The notes: generated by a model not told the origin, from the sequence alone. A DNA stretch of 64,000 nucleotides from Ypsolopha sequella (GCA_934047225.1 OW204001.1:8974201-9038200); one strand, 5' to 3'. Positions 20,911-33,555 are shown, counted from the first letter of the stretch. A program made the numbers and translations.

Positions 20911-21304
20911 TTAAGGTTTAAACGTCAGTAGCTTAGCGCAAAGTGCATAACTTAACTTTGTTCTTATTGGTTAAAAATTCAAAATTTAAAAACATTTTGG
21001 TATGAGGCATTTGACGCCAATAGTTCAGTATTAGTGAGGTTTATAAAGCAAGAGTTTGAAATTGTGTACACAATTAGTCATGATCTTTTCAAAACCAACT
21101 TAAAATGCTGTTTTAACTTAGTTTGGACAAGATCATGACTAATTGTGCATTAAATTTTAAAGTTATGCTTTGTACACCTCACTAATACTGAACTATTGGC
21201 GTCAACGGCCACATACCAAAATGTTTTTAAATTTTTAACTTCTAAATAAGAAATACAAAGTTAAGTTATGCACTTTGCGCTAAGCGACTGACGTTTAACC
21301 TTAA
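20911..21304. mobile_element. Palindromic MITE 'TTAAACGTCAG', copy 2
   Basis: A full-length palindrome from 'ttaaggtttaaacgtcag' to 'ctgacgtttaaccttaa', with TTAA at both outer ends. The internal halves pair over nearly their whole length ('ggtatgagg'/'ccacatacc', 'gtgaggtttata'/'tacacctcac'). Confidence 0.75.
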
Positions 21305-21361
21305 CTTGCTTGCAACATAATATATACCTATTTGCATCAAAGTGATTGTGCTTTTATTATC

Positions 21362-21812
21362 TTTTCAATGCATGTGCTCGTAAAGGCCCACTTTTTATGC
21401 ATCAAAACCGAACAGAAAGTCGATTATTTTGCCCTAGGGCTTTATTATTTTTTTTTTATTTATTTACAATGGTTGGCTAACCTGCAGCCTTTCCTGTGTA
21501 CCATAAATGTTATACTTTTTTTCCTCTGTTTAACGGCTCTAGATACAGTCCTTTTGAGCCAATCATAATTTAAAGTTTACAAGATTATTTATTATATTTG
21601 TATAATAATATATATAATATTTGTGATTATTTATTATTTATTATTATTATATTTGTTTTATTTCCTCACACTATGCATTGAAAAGCGTAGTATGATACAC
21701 GGGCGTAAGAGCAATAAATTACTCGGTTACGTTTAAAACACTCGCTACGCTCGTGTTTTAAATCGTCCTCGAAATTTATTCCTTTTCGCCCTTGTAGCAT
21801 AAACTACTATTA
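21362..21812 (+). mobile_element. Compound palindromic element CP, copy 1
   Basis: The first part runs from 'ttttcaatgcatgtgctcg' to 'actatgcattgaaaa', so it is closed by an inverted TTTTCAATGCA. The second part is an imperfect cruciform, 'gtagtatgatacacgggcg' against 'cgcccttgtagcataaacta', with an inner perfect hairpin 'aaaacactcgctacgc'. This copy has AT-rich expansion between the parts. Seven copies in the window share both parts in the same order. Confidence 0.8.
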
Positions 21813-22610
21813 TTGGCACCCAATTGCCTGCTCTTACTTTTTATTTATAAATTAACGGTCAGTAAAAGCTTTAAATTAATCATTTTAATACAATAAATAA
21901 AATTTCTTGTCTGTCACTTAGCTGTAAAAAAAAATGACATTAGATAGGTAATAGAAGTAAATAATAAATTGTTTATGTGACAACACGACGGCGACTGATT
22001 TAATTTAATTGTTTGCATTATTTTAACCGTGTCTTTTTCAGTTTTCAGTTACCTTTATTCTGACAAAACATTTTTATTCCATATTTTGTATGTTAATACG
22101 AAAAATTACAACCTTTGCAATAGTAACAAAACTCACATCCACTTTAATGTAACAAGAAAAAACAAAACAAAAAAGAAGGAATTGCTTTGTTTTTATTGTA
22201 TGCTCAAAGCAAGAAAAGAAAGGGTCTGCCAGACGATTTGCATTCGTTAAAAATGCGGATTTCTGTTTGTGTGCACATTGTGTAAACGCCATGAACTGTA
22301 AATAGTTGGCGTGAATAGTTTTGATACATAGGAACCAAAGTCTTTCAACTTATTGAATATTTTTTTATTCTATGTTATTAATTTGATCATACAAGAAGTA
22401 ATAGGTATCAAGTTTACTGGTTGGAAATAGATGCGACCTTTCAATGAAACCACATACTATACTGATCATACTGAATAACTCCCTGAAGAAAGATACCGGC
22501 GTAAATCTTTAGCAAAGAAGATATTCAACTGTTACTTTATCTTTGCAGGAGGAATGTTTTAATGTGTAGTTTACTCATACATTTAATAATATATAATAAT
22601 AATATAAGGT

Positions 22611-22864
22611 AAAATTTAATCAACCTCTTGAATTCATACTGGAGACTCGGTTAGTGATCAGGGACAAGGTAAAACGATGCTTTTTTTTCGAAATCATGAA
22701 AAAAAATGTTTGTTTCTATTCGCACTAGGCTAGTTCAAATATAAGTCCTAGTATAGGCAGCATAGGAGCAAAAAAATATTTTTTTTCCCAATTCCACCTA
22801 ACAGGTCATTAAACATTGTTCCTGATTACTAACCGGCGGTTCAGGCGATTTATTAAATTTCAGC
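22611..22864. mobile_element. Palindromic MITE, 'aaatttaatcaacc' type
   Basis: The left half 'ggagactcggttagtgatca' pairs imperfectly with the right half 'tgattactaaccggcggttc'. A half-element without a partner arm lies at 43345-43420 ('ggagacccggccagggacca'). Confidence 0.55.
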
Positions 22865-22879
22865 TTACATCTATATATA

Positions 22880-23125
22880 AGGTCTTTCAATTTAAATGGA
22901 AAGTAATTTAGGAGGTGATTCAGTATCGTTAATACATCACATTCCACTGAAAATTACTTTTTTTTGCGTGAACTTTTTCTTTACTTGTCCATACAAACTG
23001 AGTCAGCTGATCGGACCACTTTGTACTAAGAAGTGAAAAAAAAGTTCGCGTAAAAAAAAGTGTTTTATTAACGATACTGAATCAACTCCTAAATTACTTT
23101 CCATTTAAATTGAAAGACCTTATAT
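22880..23125. mobile_element. Long-TIR MITE, copy 1
   Basis: Terminal inverted repeats of about 60 bp begin 'taaggtctttcaatttaaat'. Around it the flanks read TATA, consistent with a TA target. Copy 2 at 62092-62352 has the same ends and middle ('ctgagtcagctgatcggacc'). Confidence 0.8.
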
Positions 23126-23865
23126 ATAAAACTCTTTTTATCACAGAGTACACGGCTATTTCATAAAGCTAGTCCGAATGTCACAAAAAACTCGAGTATC
23201 AAGTTCGCCCATTCCCCTATCCAGCGTTGTCTCGGCCGCATCGCAAGACGTGCCGTCCGCTACATTGCCTCCAACTTTTTGTAGCAGACTTTGAAAAATC
23301 GCGCCGCCAAGAGAGGGTTAAGATGGAACATTTTAATACCATTTGCTAGATTACGTCTTGCATTTTTCCACCCGCCACTACACTGTTAATCCGCGAAGAC
23401 GATCCAAGGATAAAAAGTATTTACGTTTTTACTGATTCCGATTTCCCAAGGATTAGACGGGAATTTTTAAGGCCCTTCGGTGATTAGGAAAAGGGTTGGG
23501 AAAAGAGCACTTTACGGTAATTATTTTGCATTTCTTCGAACATCGTTCGGAAGGTATGGCTCTTGAATAAGTCCCTTTTTAGGGCTCTTTTACTTTGGGC
23601 TAAATTGAGCTTTATTCCGGTGAATGGATAAAAGTTATTATTCTTTTTTAGGATTGATGTTCTTAGTGCTTTGAAGATTAATGGAAGTCTGATCATTTAG
23701 CCTTTTTATAGCTAAGTAGTCCTTATGTTGGCAACTTTATATCGTTTTTTTTTTAAATATGAATTGCAAAGTCCTTTATTGAAAATTCAACTTTAACATT
23801 AATAAGACTTCCTATTTGTACCTACATATTATATCATTCTGAACACTTGTACACAGACAGGCTTT

Positions 23866-24277
23866 TTAAGGCGCTACGGAAAAAAATCGATACTTTAAGG
23901 ACTTGCACATCTACTTCAGTAAATAATGTATTATTTTGATAAAACAGTATACTATTTTTGGATTATTTTTCTAGTGATCTGTTAAAACAGAAACGCGATT
24001 GGAGAAATTCGGCTTGATAGAAATATTTATTGAAATGAGGTTCTTTTCGACACCAATTCTCCTGGTTTGACAATTTATAATGTCATATAGACTGCAACTA
24101 TATTTTATAAGATGGGTTTTCACGGTATCTAGGACCTGGTTAAACAAAATTTTGATAGGAACTTTAGTACATTTTATATTAATAAAAACCGACTTTTTGC
24201 TGCTTTTCCACGAATCCGTCCCTCTCGCACTGAGGATTTTTTCACAGGGACGCTAAAACTTTTACATATCGCCTTAA
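23866..24277 (-). mobile_element. TTAAGGCG MITE, copy b
   Basis: Reverse orientation relative to copies a and c. TTAA lies at both ends, and it contains 'ccgtccctctcgcactga' and 'aacgcgattggagaaatt'. Confidence 0.7.
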
Positions 24278-24673
24278 TTCCTCGCAATACAAAATCCTAA
24301 AACAAACAAAGTCGTAGCTCAAAACTGTTCAACATTGTTTGTATTTTCAGAAAAGTACCACGTCACTGCTATACTCTGTACTAGGTAAAATATGTAAAGT
24401 CACCTGCAGTCCAAGTATCAAATTTTTATACGATTTTTATACCTTTATGGCAGTGTCATAAGAACATCCATTGGGTAGGTTGACTTGCAGACGAGCGTAC
24501 ACACACTTATTTCGTTAATTATCTTAAAGTAAACATATACCCGTAACTATCGATAGCGAGTAAAGCGTGTAACACAGAAGACAAGTGAGCCTTTCCCGAG
24601 GGATAACGCGAAACAATTAATTATTTCTCCTCCAACTTTGAACCCAAATTAAAGTTCCTGAACCGAGGCGCGT

Positions 24674-25742
24674 TAAAGTGACACGAACGGAGGAGATATC
24701 TAAAGATTTTAGTTCGTACACTATCTAAAGTTTAATTTTGAAGTGACACGAGCGGAGAAGATGTCTAAAGTTAGAGTTTTAGTTCATACACTATCTTAAG
24801 TTTAATTTTGAAGTGACACGAGCGGAGAAGATGTCTAAAGATAGAGTTTTAGTTCATACACTATCTAAGGATTGAGTGTGAGGTGACACGAGCGGAGAAG
24901 ATGTCTAAAGATAGAGTTTTAGTTCATACACTATCTAAGGATTGAGTGTGAGGTGACACGAGCGGAGAAGATGTCTAAAGATAGAGTTTTAGTTCATACA
25001 CTATCTAAGGATTGAGTGTGAGGTGACACGAGCGGAGAAGATGTCTAAAGATAGAGTTTTAGTTCATACACTATCTAAGGATTGAGTGTGAGGTGACACG
25101 AGCGGAGAAGATGTCTAAAGATAGAGTTTTAGTTCATACACTATCTAAAGTTTAATTTTGAGGTGACACGAGCGGAGAAGATGTCTAAAGATAGAGTTTT
25201 AGTTCATACACTATCTAAAGTTTAATTTTGAAGTGACACGAGCGGAGAAGATGTCTAAAGATAGAGTTTTAGGTCATACACTATCTTAAGTTTAATTTTG
25301 AAGTGACACGAGCGGAGAAGATGTCTAAAGATAGAGTTTTAGTTCATACACTATCTAAAGTTTAATTTTGAAGTGACAAGAGCGGAAAAGATGTCTAAAG
25401 ATAGAGTTTTAGTTCATACACTATCTAAAGTTTAATTTTGAAGTGACACGAGCGGAGAAGATGTCTAAAGATAGATTTTTAGTTCATACACTATCTAAAG
25501 TTTAATTTTGAAGTGACACGAGCGGAGAAGATGTCTAAAGATAGAGTTTTAGTTCATACACTATCTATGGATTGAGTGTGAGGTGACACGAGGGGAGAAG
25601 ATGCCTAAAGATAGAGTTTTAGTTCATACACTATCTAAAGTTTAATTTTGAGGTGACACGAGCGGAGAAGATGTCTAAAGATAGAGTTTTAGTTCATACA
25701 CTATCTAAAGTTTAATTTTAAAGTGACACGAGCGGAGAAAAT
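24674..25742. repeat. 70-bp minisatellite, about 15 units, two interleaved subtypes
   Basis: Each unit contains 'gtgacacgagcggagaagat', 'gtctaaagatagagtttta' and 'gttcatacactatct'. Subtype A continues 'aaagtttaattttg'; subtype B continues 'aaggattgagtgtg'. B units lie consecutively at about 24861-25090, with one more at about 25560. The unit directly after each B run is A-type but carries the B-style 'gaggtgacacg'. Every unit has AGATAG and its inverse CTATCT, so GATA-factor consensus sites occur about 30 times. The period is not a multiple of three and there is no coding frame. Confidence 0.9.
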
Positions 25743-26404
25743 AAATTTTGAACAGAGTTTTATTACAATATTATTTAGCCTCAGAAATCTCCATTCTGTG
25801 TCCTCTTTTAGATAAAATCTGAAAAATTATTGCCTTTCATATCTCTGATTGACTTGACTGACTATTTGCTATTTTGTTTGTTATTTATTTGATGCAAGAG
25901 AAGAAGAAGATTGAAATTGAAGATTTCTTTTCGCAAATATGCTAATTAAATTTGTAAAATTTTCTTTACGCAATACCATCGGTTGATTCCTTTGAGGCAT
26001 AAGTTCGCCCTTACCTTCATATTCCACCTATTAATATTAATTTCGTTTTTTTTCTCACTCTTTCCCAAAGAAAGTGCACGTTAACAAGGCAATAGCGGTC
26101 ATTCACCCCTTCTACCACTGTACTCGTTTTTGCGGTTGCAATACTCCCATTATGTTCCGCTTAACGTGCGAAAGTAATGTCTCTAAGCGTACTATAGTAG
26201 CGGGGACAATTAGGCCACCCAATATGACATTATGGTGAATGACAGCTATCGCCATACTAACGCGCACCGAGTATGGTTTATGACATGAACTAAGAATAAT
26301 AGAATGGCATTATTTGGTCAGAATTAAAATATTATGGATATCATTATGAACATTCCGTCTTAACAAACCAGCTAAATTGTATGGTGGACAAAGGAACTTT
26401 TAAT

Positions 26405-26500
26405 ACCTGTCTCCCGGAGGGGTAAGCAGAGACTAAATATTTCTATCTAATACAATCCTGACACACCTCTTTCGCCTCTTCTTCAGAAAGAGAAGAGCTT
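26405..26500 (-). mobile_element. RTE-like LINE 3'-end fragment (reverse copy)
   Basis: Reverse complement of the 14815 fragment ('ctgtctcccggaggggtaag', 'cacacctctttcgcctctt'). It lies next to a short perfect inverted repeat, 'agagaagagcttgatggatg', at 26489-26545. Confidence 0.5.
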
Positions 26501-27414
26501 GATGGATGCATATATCCATCAAAATATTCATCCATCAAGCTCTTCTCTTCCGGACACTTTTATTTTTGCCCTTCAGTATGTCGCCAATTTGGTAGGCATA
26601 CGTTCTTCTATGGCAGCCCGGTCGAGTTTTGTCTTCCACTTGCGCACTATACATTTATTTTTTCTAAAATACCCTTAGTGTTCTATTTCTAAATTATATC
26701 AACATGCGAATCAAACTCCTAAACCTAAGTAACCAAGAATGATGCTCTCCGTACATCATAAGGTTAATAAGCTCCAACTAACGACACCGCTTTGTCACCC
26801 GCCTTAACCGCCGCCATCTTGGATTTCGCAATCTGCTTAGCGCCTTAATGAATTTGCGTCTATTGATTTTGTTTAACCCCTTTTGTTTTGCTTAATTAAC
26901 CTTTTGGTGTTAACGTTGCGAGGGAGCAGCAACTTGAGACGTCACTTTCAGTATCGATGAAAGGTTAATGAAAATGTTTATAAGTACCGAAAACATCAAC
27001 GAAATTCCGAGAAGGATATTTTGGATAATAAACCTCTTGTTTACTTAGTCTTTTGCCCGCGGCTCTACGCGCAAAATAGCATCTCTGCCATAACGTAAAC
27101 CAAAATCGTTACGGCAATTTTTTTTCAAGACAAAGCGCAAAAACATCCCTCGCTAACAGTGAAAACCACACCCAATTGGTTTAGTAATTTCCAAGTAAAT
27201 TAAAATACATGCATACTAAAATAATCACCTGCTTATTTTTTATTGATACTAATACTGTCACAAATATCTACGAGTATTAGTTTTTATCTTTTAGTTAAAA
27301 CAAATGTTACTCCAAAACCTTTCTCAAAATACTTCCTATAACTAATAGTGAAGACGATATACATACAGACAGACAACAGCATTGTATTTTATACGTTTAG
27401 AGACGTGATGACCC

Positions 27415-27807
27415 TTAAGGGGGAACGAGTCGTATCCTCTACGAAACACACAACTTAAGATGGTTCTTCTTATTTTTGAATAACTGATATTAAATAAACG
27501 TGATTTATGGCATTTCGCGAACATAGTTTAGTGTCAGTTGGACTTTTCCGTCAAAATTTTGTTATTGTATGCATTAGGTTTAAAATGTATGGGCACACAA
27601 ACTTAAAAAACGCTTCTAAGTATGTGCGCCCATACATTTACAACGTTATGCATAAAATAACAAAATTTTGCTGGAAATGCCTAACTGACACTAAACTATG
27701 TTCGCGAAATGCCATAAATCACGTTTATTTAATATCTGTTATTCAAAAATAAGAAGAACCATCTTAAGTTGTGCGTTTCGTAGAGGATACGACTCGTTCC
27801 CCCTTAA
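27415..27807. mobile_element. TTAA-flanked foldback element
   Basis: Starts TTAAGGGGGAACGAGTC and ends with the exact inverse, with TTAA on both outer edges. The arms of about 175 bp pair almost perfectly ('ggcatttcgcgaacatagtt' and inverse) around a short centre. TTAA targets are used by piggyBac-type transposases, so a piggyBac-mobilised MITE is likely but not shown. The reading frames predicted across it are only arm sequence. Confidence 0.75.
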
Positions 27808-27835
27808 TCATTGAAATTAAATATTTTGTAGTAAT

Positions 27836-28262
27836 AATTTATACTGTAAGGTGTGACTACTTAATGTAACTTTATTGTAACAAAATGTTCTGTGCAAATT
27901 CCACTTTAATTATTAAATTAATCGCGACCAATGAACGCAAAAATATAGAAGTCTGATTTGAGCTGTAAAATGACACCACGATAAAGTGTGTTGAACACAA
28001 TTTTGTATGGCGACGGCTCTAATAGCGTTTATTGTGTCTTTGAGTCGGCCAATCACGGCTAGCCTAGTATCGCATGACATCAGTACGAACCAATCATGTT
28101 TTCAGGCTATGGTGCCATTTTCGAATGACACTTTGTTAGAAACGTGTTTCTCTGTTTTAAGTATCCCATTTTTATGAAAAGATGCATCGTGGGCTGAAAA
28201 AAAAAAATGTAAACAATTTTTTGTTGTAGTGGAACTCGTACAAGCTTTTATTAGTTTTAAAA
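27836..28262 (+). mobile_element. Element sharing ends with the 19838 snapback
   Basis: It opens 'atactgtaaggtgtgactac' and closes with 'gtggaactcgtacaagc', as at 19838-20440. Its middle (27990-28110, 'gtcggccaatcacggctagc') recurs in reverse at 52225-52330. Confidence 0.55.
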
Positions 28263-28289
28263 TGTTTTAGTCTGAATTTAAGCGTATAT

Positions 28290-28562
28290 ATATAAGGTTA
28301 TATAATATTAGTTGGCGAAACTCAAAACATAGGTAGTACTAGTCTATATGAACAACTGTTTATATGGGAGCTAAGCGAAATTCATGACATTTTGTTTTTC
28401 ACTTCCTCCCATACAAATTGCCCCGATCAGCTGTCTGGTCTAGTATGGAACGGTGAAAACAAATTTCAAGAATTTTGCACATTCCTATTAGAAAAAGTTG
28501 TTCATATGGACATGTTCTACATATATTTTGAATTTCGCCAACTAATTTAATTTAACCTTGTA
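28290..28562. mobile_element. MITE with TIR 'tataaggttatataat'
   Basis: The left end 'taatattagttggcgaaac' and right end 'aatttcgccaactaattt' are inverted copies. The ends are flanked by 'tata'. The middle contains 'gatcagctgtctggtc', which is also reminiscent of the 22880 MITE. Confidence 0.6.
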
Positions 28563-29169
28563 TACTGCGTAAAGTTTTTACCACTGAAATCGTTGTCGTA
28601 CTGAAATTACACATTAAATTCCATACAGTTGGAATGTGACGTCACGAAAATTGCAGCCTCACATTAGCACTCAAACTCGTCATCATTACACGAATTCATT
28701 TGAAACCGTTTAAGGGCGTACTAAAAGCGCGAATCACGCCATACAAAGGCCTGCACGAGGTGGGTGGGACATTTAAAATTTACAAATGCGTAATTATGCA
28801 CCCGCATTGTCACGCGGCGGTGGAAGGGTTAAAGACCCCCTCCTCCCCCATCCCTCCTCGTATCTTCACCCCCGGCGGCAGAAGCCGGGCTTCCGGGCCT
28901 AATGCAATATTTAATTTTCTCTAAGGCTTGCTCATTAATAATGCGAAGGCTGCGACTTTAAGTGACGCTCATACGGTGACGTATAGGGATGAGACGCTGC
29001 CAACTGGATTGGAAGGTAAAGTGATTGCTTCTTAAGATATTTTAGTCTGGTATCTTTCTTATAGGCTTCTCTAACGATATGTAGAGGTGTTTAGCGAAAA
29101 GTTTTGTACTGGTTTTACGCTCTGGCTACTCAGTTTACTAACACTGCGTAAATTTAACCTAATTTGGTT

Positions 29170-29310
29170 AAGTGGTTTGAATGTCTCGAACACTATTTAG
29201 GAGGTAATGGATTCAAATCTCGGCTTTGGAAGGCATGTAAAGTTGTGGATCGATCTGTGCCCAAAGAATGGCGATATAAAAGAATATATAAAACAATGTT
29301 TCTTCTATGA
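29170..29310 (+). mobile_element. tRNA-derived SINE or LINE-tail fragment
   Basis: It contains a B-box-like 'ggattcaaatctcgg' followed by 'ggcatgtaaagttgtgg'. A better copy is at 47695-47900 ('gggttcaaatctcgtagg', 'gacacgtaaagctgtggg'). The latter motif is widespread in lepidopteran repeats. Confidence 0.4.
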
Positions 29311-29649
29311 TTTCAATATTTTACTCTTTATTTAGAGCTGTCACAAATTCACGCCCCAATTTAAATTTTGACGGCAGCCAGAGCTCGTGAGTGTGGGTAA
29401 TTTACCATGATTCTGCTAGGGTTCTTAGCCTCAGTGGAGAGGGCAGCTTCTGTCTTGTGATGCTGGTGATGTGACGTCATAGGATAATTCTCATGATATA
29501 AGAATTACAGTTTTAAAGTCAAGAACGAGACTCATGACGCCTTGGTTTTGGTCCGTTCGTCTAGCTTCAGCAGAACTTTAAAACAGGGGCCTTATTGTGA
29601 CACTCTAACATTTATCTCTTTCAGAGGTATCCTGATTGGCTAGAAATGA

Positions 29650-30142
29650 CATCAGACATCGATCAGATTTTTTGCATATGCAAATGCATATAACTCTCTA
29701 ATTACGCCGTTAATGCATATTTTAGCCTTTTTTCCCAATCGTGCATATTCCGTTTAGTAGCGGGAGGTACGTATAGGGACCTAGGTGACGAACTGACTGA
29801 CCAGTGCGTACGTTTTGTCCAATGACGTCAGTTTATGTAGAGATGTCGTTTTCGGTGTACAAATTGCTACTGGGTGACAAACGTCACAAAACTGCACTCG
29901 AAAATTTGGAAAAATACTTCATTGTATATTGTCACAAAAACTATGCATAATTTTAAGCATATCTCGCTGTTTTTGTACCGTCTTTAATTAAACTGTATAA
30001 AAATAATAACGGTTTTTTTTTATTTTGCATTGTGCATATTTTGGGCATATCAACAGATTTTAGTGCATATTTCGGCCTTTTTTAGTGCATATTTGCATGC
30101 ATATTTTGGCACTTTGTTAGTGCATATAATCCGATGTCTAGA
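29650..30142. mobile_element. Candidate element rich in 'gcatat' motifs
   Basis: The left end has 'cagacatcgatcag' and 'ttgcatatgcaaatgcat'; the right end has 'gcatataatccgatgtctag', which is an approximate inverse. The 'gcatattt' motif recurs many times near both ends. The class is unknown. Confidence 0.4.
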
Positions 30143-32501
30143 CATCACACTTAATTTTAGCCAATCTTCAACCTTTGAAAGCGATACTATATAATATATG
30201 AGCGTTGGCGGCGTCGACGAACGAGGTGGGATGGTGGGTGCATTTGATTCTTTTAATTGTTCCAACAACAATGACACGTGAGTGTCAAGCCACATGTAAT
30301 ATTAATCTATATGTAAGTATTTATGTAGATTATACTGTGTAATGCTGTGCAACATAACAATAAATAAATGCTTAGTACTAAAATAAATGACCACATTTTT
30401 CCATTTCTAACGAGCACTGTTTTGTCCCCAACAAAACACAACCTTGTTATCTTCACTAGAATTACCCTCGAAAGGTGAGGAATTTACATATTGAAGAGCG
30501 CGAAATTGTTTCAAACGTTGAGTGGAACGAAGCTGCAAAGTGGAACACCCTTCATCTCCAAGCGCTACCCGAGTAGGTCGAGTGTAAAGTTACTTTTAAC
30601 CCTTTGTTGGATTGTTTTGGAACGTGCCTATATACGTATGAGGATGAAGTATGTAGGCACTATCGGGGAAAAGCGTGGAAGGACACTTATTGCCCACAAT
30701 GCAACGTGAATGAGAGTGAAAACTGGATCAGCGAATCTGTCCCGGATAATACAGTCCTTGGATGGTTTTATAATTGTTGGTGTTCTTTTTTAACTTGATT
30801 TAAGATCCAGTATCAAGCCAAACTTCCATCCTGCACCAACGCTTTTCTTTTTGAATTGTCTACCCTACTCATGCAAAACATCAGTTATTTTGAATTTGCA
30901 GCTTTATTAGGACATTTAATTGAAAATGTTTTAACTTATGTATTTAAAAAATTCAAGCAAGTTTTCAGATTTATATCTTTAAAAAAACATGTTGATAACA
31001 CCATTTTAAGATTTTTTAGAGCTGACTTTGCTATTTTTTGCTATTTGCTTCGCTTCTATCGAGCGAAGTTGAAGAAATCACGTTTTCAGATCTACAAATG
31101 TCCTAAATATGTCCTCTTTTATAACAAATTAGTAACAAACTTTTTTCCTTTTTAAATATGACAATAAACTTCCAATAGCATATAAATAAAATGTGCATTT
31201 AGCTTTGTATGGAGCCTTAAGTACCAATAATAATAGAATCGGAGCAAAAAGTTTGTTACTATTACGGTTAATTAAAATGAAAAGTAAACTTATAAAAAGT
31301 CTATTTGTTTAAGCCAGTATAAGGAGCCCCCCAGACCACCCAGAAATTTCATATATTTGACTTTTACAAAGCGGTATATATAGGTTTGCCGCAAGCACCT
31401 TCATGCTTAAGGCGCCTAAAAACTTCGCTTTTTTTACTTTGTCAGAATAAAATTCCAATTTAAATATAATAATAAAATATCTAATAAAAATATATAATAA
31501 TAAAATTCCCCCCCCAAAATCAAATCCTGGATCCGCCCTTGGACGATGAAATTGTTAAATTGAGTAGAAGAACTAAAAGCAGTTTTAGAACACATCGCTT
31601 TTAGGATTCCGTCAAAAAACAGAAACCCTTACTTACAATTCAGCGGTGTTCACTCTGTATATTTTTCCGACGGCGGCAAAATAATCTAAACGAAAAAAAT
31701 TACTGGTTCAATGAACTTACAACAAAAAACAAGATGAACAAATTAAATGACTGATTGAACCTTCCTGGAAAAGCCTTAAAAAAGCCAACTCCTTCACAAT
31801 ATGCATTAACTCTCCCTAATTTCTTGCCAATACCGTCTGGTCACCGGCGCGCCGTTCCAGTGTCGGTCTCGCAAGTGACACAAACCTCGTTAAGTCGGGT
31901 GTCAAAGGGCTGTAACTAGATTACACACCTCTCCTCTCTTACTTGTACCTACCGCGTCGTGTCGACGTCGTATCGCAGTCGTTGAGTTGAGACTTGTGTA
32001 CTAGGAGCGTATAGAGTCTAAAAGTGGAATCTGACTTGAGACTACAAGTCAGTAGTAATATAAACCCAAATATCACTAATTTAGTTGCAACAAAGCAGCA
32101 CCAACCTTCTCATTAACGTATTTTATATGAAAAAGTATATAGAATTAATTGCTTTCCCGATCATAACACGTATTGAGTTGAGCCGTTTTATATAAATCAA
32201 AAAGTATATATTTTTCGTAATTTGTAGAAATAAAATAAATGGTCCGAAATTTATTGCTGCTTTATGCTAGTTTTATATACGAATTATTCACTTCAATTTA
32301 AAAATTTACTATATTTCTATGCAAAAGACAAGGCCTTAGCAGTAAAATGTCATGTACCTAATGGTTTAATTTTTGAATCGTCATTTGTTTTTATTTGTTG
32401 TTGAGTATACAAATTGCTGTACAATGGGTTTCTAAAGTTAAGAAACTTAATCCTGTCTATGTAGTTCTTTTCTCTGTCTTAATTTTCTTTTCGATCATAA
32501 A

Positions 32502-32839
32502 TTTTTAGGGTTCCGTACCCAAAGGGTAACCAATGGGACCCTATTCGCTGTCCGTCTATCCGTCCGTCTGTCTGTCCATCTGTCTGTCCGTCTGTCTGTC
32601 CGTCTGTCTGTCCGTCTGTTTGTCCGTATGTCACCAGGCTGTATCTCATGCACCGTGACAGTTGAAATTTTCACAGATGATGTATTTCTGTTGCCGCTAT
32701 AACAACAAATACTAAAAAACAGAATAAAATAAATATTTAAGGGGGCTCCCATACAACAGACATGTTTTTTTTTGCCGTTTATAGATAATGGTACGGAACC
32801 CTTCGTGCGCGAGTCCGACTCGCACTTGGCCGGTTTTTT
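32502..32839 (+). mobile_element. Compact complete GGGTTCCGTA element E5
   Basis: It has clean ends: 'tttttagggttccgtaccc' on the left, and 'ggtacggaacccttcgtgcg', a GAGTCCGACTCGCAC segment and 'ggccggtttttt' on the right, in 338 bp. A (TCTG/TCCG)n tract follows the left end, then 'caccaggctgtatctcatg'. This is the best reference copy of the family in the window. Confidence 0.65.
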
Positions 32840-33555
32840 AAACAAGATATTACAGAAAGATACCCAAAGCGTCGACTGGTTGAGAAGCCAAAAAAGATTT
32901 TTTCTTTTTTTACTTTTTTAACTGGTTGCGAATCTTCTAAAATAGCCGCAACAAGTTGTGAAACTAAAATACAAAAAATCTTTAGCAACTGGTTGAGGGA
33001 CAAGTTTCTGTATATAATAATGTAATCTGTGGGGACAAGAAAGTTTTTTCTTTTTTGACAACTGGTTGTGAAACTTGGTTGCCATGGCGGCCGGAGGGGA
33101 ATTTTTTATACAATCAGAGAGACAACTCCTAGAACCTTGTCTATGAATCATATTTAACCCAAAACTACAAAGTCACATCTTTATCAATAACTTTGTACAT
33201 CCGCCCTTCGATCATTGTAACAAGTGAGTTACGGAGGCGCCTCCCGAGTGAGTCGGGGCGACGTTTCTATCAACCTTATATTAAATTGTCAGCGCAATTC
33301 GGACCGTCATCACTGCTGGTTCAAAAGGGGATTTAATTTGGTCGCCAAGTTCCGCGAAACAATTAATTATTAATTTCCAGCCCTACTTTGTCACCTACAA
33401 GCTTTTCAGGTGCTTTGTAGAAGGGGATTAATCGTTTTTGATGAATAGATATTTATACATTTCTTGGGAGAAAAAGCTATGAAGAAAATGGATCAGAAGT
33501 TCAAAAGTAGTTTTAAACATGAAATTAATTTTATTTATAACACGATTTAATTACT

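Noticed and set aside
24674..25742. CRISPR-like array
   Set aside because: The repeats are directly contiguous 70-bp tandem units without unique spacers, in an insect genome; this is a minisatellite.
27342..27752. Two overlapping frames of 60 and 81 codons on opposite strands
   Set aside because: Both are translations of the arms of the 27415-27807 foldback.
28700..28924. 74-codon + strand frame in a GC-rich stretch
   Set aside because: No homology recognised and no splice sites. The surrounding 28570-29160 is single-copy and may be regulatory, but coding is not supported.
30856..31155. 99-codon + strand frame rich in Phe, Leu and Lys
   Set aside because: Composition is what AT-rich intron gives by chance; no motif, and an inverted 'cttcgctt/aagcgaag'-like hairpin runs through it.
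32495..32845. 116-codon reverse frame with Arg/Thr/Asp repeats
   Set aside because: It is the translation of the (TCCG/TCTG)n tract and ends of element E5.
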